7,862 nucleotides of DNA from Chloroflexota bacterium (lineage in GTDB: Bacteria; Chloroflexota; Dehalococcoidia; Lucifugimonadales; Lucifugimonadaceae): assembly GCA_013911545.1 (NCBI GenBank), contig JACETA010000036.1:1-7862 (forward strand). Direction: 5' to 3'. The position numbers were made by a program, and so were the translations under genes. Numbering within the stretch: the stretch's first letter is position 1; the number at the start of each line of letters is the position of its first letter. Positions 6,233 through 7,862 of the stretch are shown here, piece by piece. The notes below the pieces were generated by a model. That model had not been told where the DNA came from. It worked only from the letters and a program-made list of their open reading frames with translations, and did no database searches.

Positions 6233-7180
6233 TTAAACTCCTCTATTTTCCAGCCTATCTTCTTTAGGAAGCGAAGAAATATTAATTCCAACCATAGCTT
6301 CTCCAATGTCTTCAGATACATTTGCAAGTACGTCCGGATCCTCGTAATGAGTAGTTGCCTGTACAATTGCTTTTGCTCTTTTTTCTGCATCACCAGATTT
6401 AAAAATTCCAGATCCTACAAAGACTCCATCAACTCCGATTTGCATCATCAAGGCTGCATCAGCTGGAGTGGCAATACCACCTGCAGCAAAATTAACAACA
6501 GGTAATCTGCCAATTTTTTTAATCTCAAGTAATAATTCGTATGGAGCGCCAAGATTTTTAGCCTCCGTCATGAGTTCTTCATTATCCAGCATTAATACTT
6601 TTTTGAGTTGGGTACTAACTGTTCTAGCATGATAAACAGCTTGCACTACGTCTCCAGTTCCAGCCTCTCCTTTAGTCCTTATCATTGCTGCGCCTTCACC
6701 AATTCTTCTTAGTGCTTCACCTAAATCAGTTGCTCCACATACAAATGGCATATTGAAATCCCATTTATTTATGTGAAAATTGTTGTCAGCAGGAGTTAAA
6801 ACTTCTGATTCATCTGCATAATCAACTCCAAGATGCTGTAGTATTTGAGCTTCAGCAAGATGACCTATCCTGCACTTTGCCATGACAGGTATTGAAACAG
6901 ATGAGATGATTTCTTTAATCATTTTAGGGTCAGACATTCTTGCAACTCCACCATCTTTTCTTATGTCAGCTGGAACTCTTTCGAGCGCCATAACAGCCAC
7001 TGCTCCTGATTGTTCAGCTACTTTTGCTTCATCAGCATTAATAACATCCATAATCACTCCACCCTTTAACATTTGGGCAAGCCCACCTTTTAATCTCCAG
7101 CTGCCAGTTTCGACATTTGCTTTACCAGATGTACTATTTTCTAAATTTTTAAGTTCAGTCTTTTCTTTTGATGTCGCCAT
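6233..7180 (-). CDS. pdxS: Pyridoxal 5'-phosphate synthase lyase subunit
   Basis: The product has 315 residues. PdxS makes pyridoxal 5'-phosphate from ribose 5-phosphate, glyceraldehyde 3-phosphate and ammonia supplied by PdxT, in a 12-mer of (beta/alpha)8 barrels. Two catalytic lysines are visible: K102 in PVMAKCRIGH and K170 in IRTKGEAGTGD. D45 in VIMDV matches the active-site Asp. These sit 21 positions later than in the Bacillus protein (K81, K149, D24), so this one has a polar N-terminal extension of about 21 residues (MATSKEKTELKNLENSTSGK). The ATG at 7180 is the only ATG before the conserved GSWRLKGGLAQMLKGG. The C-terminal motifs FAAGGIATPADAALMMQ and VFVGSGIFKS are intact. It lies 54 nt after gap and 6 nt before pdxT. 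Confidence 0.98.
   Translation of the reverse strand: MATSKEKTELKNLENSTSGKANVETGSWRLKGGLAQMLKGGVIMDVINADEAKVAEQSGAVAVMALERVPADIRKDGGVARMSDPKMIKEIISSVSIPVMAKCRIGHLAEAQILQHLGVDYADESEVLTPADNNFHINKWDFNMPFVCGATDLGEALRRIGEGAAMIRTKGEAGTGDVVQAVYHARTVSTQLKKVLMLDNEELMTEAKNLGAPYELLLEIKKIGRLPVVNFAAGGIATPADAALMMQIGVDGVFVGSGIFKSGDAEKRAKAIVQATTHYEDPDVLANVSEDIGEAMVGINISSLPKEDRLENRGV
6238..6244 (-). promoter_or_regulatory. Shine-Dalgarno site of pdxT supporting its TTG start
   Basis: AGAGGAG on the - strand lies in the last codons of pdxS, 11 nt before the TTG at 6226. It is the best Shine-Dalgarno match in the window. It may compensate for the weak TTG codon and help keep PdxT output matched to PdxS. Confidence 0.6.
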
Positions 7181-7234
7181 AATATAAATTTAATCCTTTA
7201 TAATTTTTAAACTATTTACATTTTACAATAAAAT
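7181..7234 (-). promoter_or_regulatory. gap-pdxS intergenic region with weak ribosome binding site, possible internal promoter
   Basis: This 54-nt space is the longest in the - strand gene cluster. AAAGGA on the - strand (7194-7199) is a plausible Shine-Dalgarno, but its 13-nt distance to the ATG is long. TTGTAA at 7223-7228 and AATTAT at 7200-7205 are 17 nt apart and could form a poor promoter. No hairpin-plus-T-tract terminator is visible after gap, so read-through from gap is likely. Confidence 0.3.
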
Positions 7235-7862
7235 TTAAAGTTTAGATGAAATTAAACTTACTAAATCATAAGTTCTGTTTGCATAGCCCCATTCATTGTC
7301 ATACCATCCAACTACTTTAAACAATCCATTGTTAGTTTTAATTGTAGAAAGTGAATCAATAATAACACTATGAGAATTTCCTTTAAAATCTTGGGAGACT
7401 AAAGGTAATTTAGTAAATTGCATTATATTTTTTAAATGAGTTTCAGAAGCAATTTTTAATTCATTATTTATTTCATTAACGTCAATATCTTTTTCAATCG
7501 AAAATGTTAAATCTGTTACAGAAACAGACGCTGTAGGTACTCTGTATGCCATTCCATCAATTTTCCCTGATAGTTCTGGGATAACATTTACAACTGCTTT
7601 TGCAGCTCCAGTTGTAGTTGGTATAATATTTTCTGATGCTGTCCTTGCTCTTCTTAAATCCGAATGAGGTTGATCTAATACGCTTTGATCATTAGTAAAA
7701 GAATGAATTGTAGACATTAAAGCGTTTTTAATTACAAAGTTATCATTTATAACCTTAACCATGGGAGCAACGCAATTTGTTGTGCATGATGCATTTGATA
7801 TTATGTGATGATTTTTAGGGTCATATGTTTTTTCATTAACTCCTAAAACTATTGTTATGTCT
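7235..7862 (-). CDS. gap: Glyceraldehyde-3-phosphate dehydrogenase, type I, 5'-truncated by window edge
   Basis: The frame is open from the right edge (first full codon at 7861) to the TAA at 7235-7237, giving 208 visible residues of an expected 330-340; the ATG at 7762 is internal. The enzyme oxidises glyceraldehyde 3-phosphate to 1,3-bisphosphoglycerate. The catalytic cysteine is visible residue 26 in SNASCTTNCVAP. The catalytic His is in STIHSFTNDQ, and the phosphate-binding segments DLRRARTASENIIPTTTGAAKAV and MAYRVPTASVSVTDL are intact. The protein ends with the conserved WYDNEWGYANR block. The missing N-terminus would hold most of the NAD(P)-binding Rossmann domain, so cofactor preference cannot be judged. 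pdxS, which uses the same triose phosphate, follows 54 nt downstream. Confidence 0.97.
   Translation of the reverse strand, partial: DITIVLGVNEKTYDPKNHHIISNASCTTNCVAPMVKVINDNFVIKNALMSTIHSFTNDQSVLDQPHSDLRRARTASENIIPTTTGAAKAVVNVIPELSGKIDGMAYRVPTASVSVTDLTFSIEKDIDVNEINNELKIASETHLKNIMQFTKLPLVSQDFKGNSHSVIIDSLSTIKTNNGLFKVVGWYDNEWGYANRTYDLVSLISSKL

Noticed and set aside
6882..7187. + strand frame of 101 codons
   Set aside because: It is antisense to the highly conserved N-terminal half of pdxS and has no family features.
7235..7762. GAPDH as a 175-residue protein starting at 7762
   Set aside because: Upstream codons to the window edge are in frame and contain the catalytic SCTTNC motif, so the ATG is internal.
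1..7862. CRISPR array, insertion sequence, tRNA, riboswitch or defence system
   Set aside because: No spaced direct repeats, transposase or terminal inverted repeats, cloverleaf or conserved aptamer were seen, and nearly all bases are accounted for by housekeeping-type genes.

Overview
The window is strongly AT-rich bacterial chromosome (roughly 30% G+C by eye) with tightly packed genes, 1-14 nt overlaps, few intergenic spaces and no mobile elements, CRISPR arrays or RNA genes that I can see. This looks like a streamlined, probably free-living aquatic bacterium. An adjacent Ycf45-type R3H/AAA ATPase and thymidylate kinase, DXP-independent vitamin B6 genes (pdxS/pdxT), and a mandelate-racemase-type enolase-superfamily enzyme are compatible with a marine Chloroflexota lineage such as SAR202. 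That placement is an inference from gene content only and I hold it at low to moderate confidence.

Layout. On the + strand (1-1266) lie the 3' part of an enolase-superfamily dehydratase/racemase and, 13 nt later, an OsmC-family thiol peroxidase-like protein. From 1253 to 2064 is a small patch of mixed orientation: a 77-residue coiled-coil/one-TM protein on the - strand, an ElaA-type GNAT acetyltransferase on the + strand, and a 36-residue predicted membrane microprotein on the - strand. From 2081 to the right edge every gene is on the - strand. In transcription order they are gap (5' end outside the window), pdxS, pdxT, the R3H/AAA ATPase, tmk, an RluB-type pseudouridine synthase, ung, and possibly the microprotein. 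After a 54-nt gap behind gap, spacings are between -14 and +6 nt (16 nt before the microprotein), so pdxS to ung is very probably one operon.

Functional reading. GAPDH and PdxS share glyceraldehyde-3-phosphate as a substrate, and PdxS with PdxT form PLP synthase. Tmk supplies dTTP precursor and Ung removes uracil from DNA, so the distal part of the operon bears on keeping uracil out of DNA. The pseudouridine synthase modifies RNA, probably rRNA. The R3H/AAA ATPase is a conserved nucleic-acid-related motor protein whose job is not established, and it is the most interesting full-length gene here. I found no convincing new multi-gene system. The least explained items are the two small membrane-protein genes, each preceded by TATAAT exactly 6 nt before its ATG (a pattern fitting leaderless transcription), and the R3H ATPase in its B6/nucleotide context.
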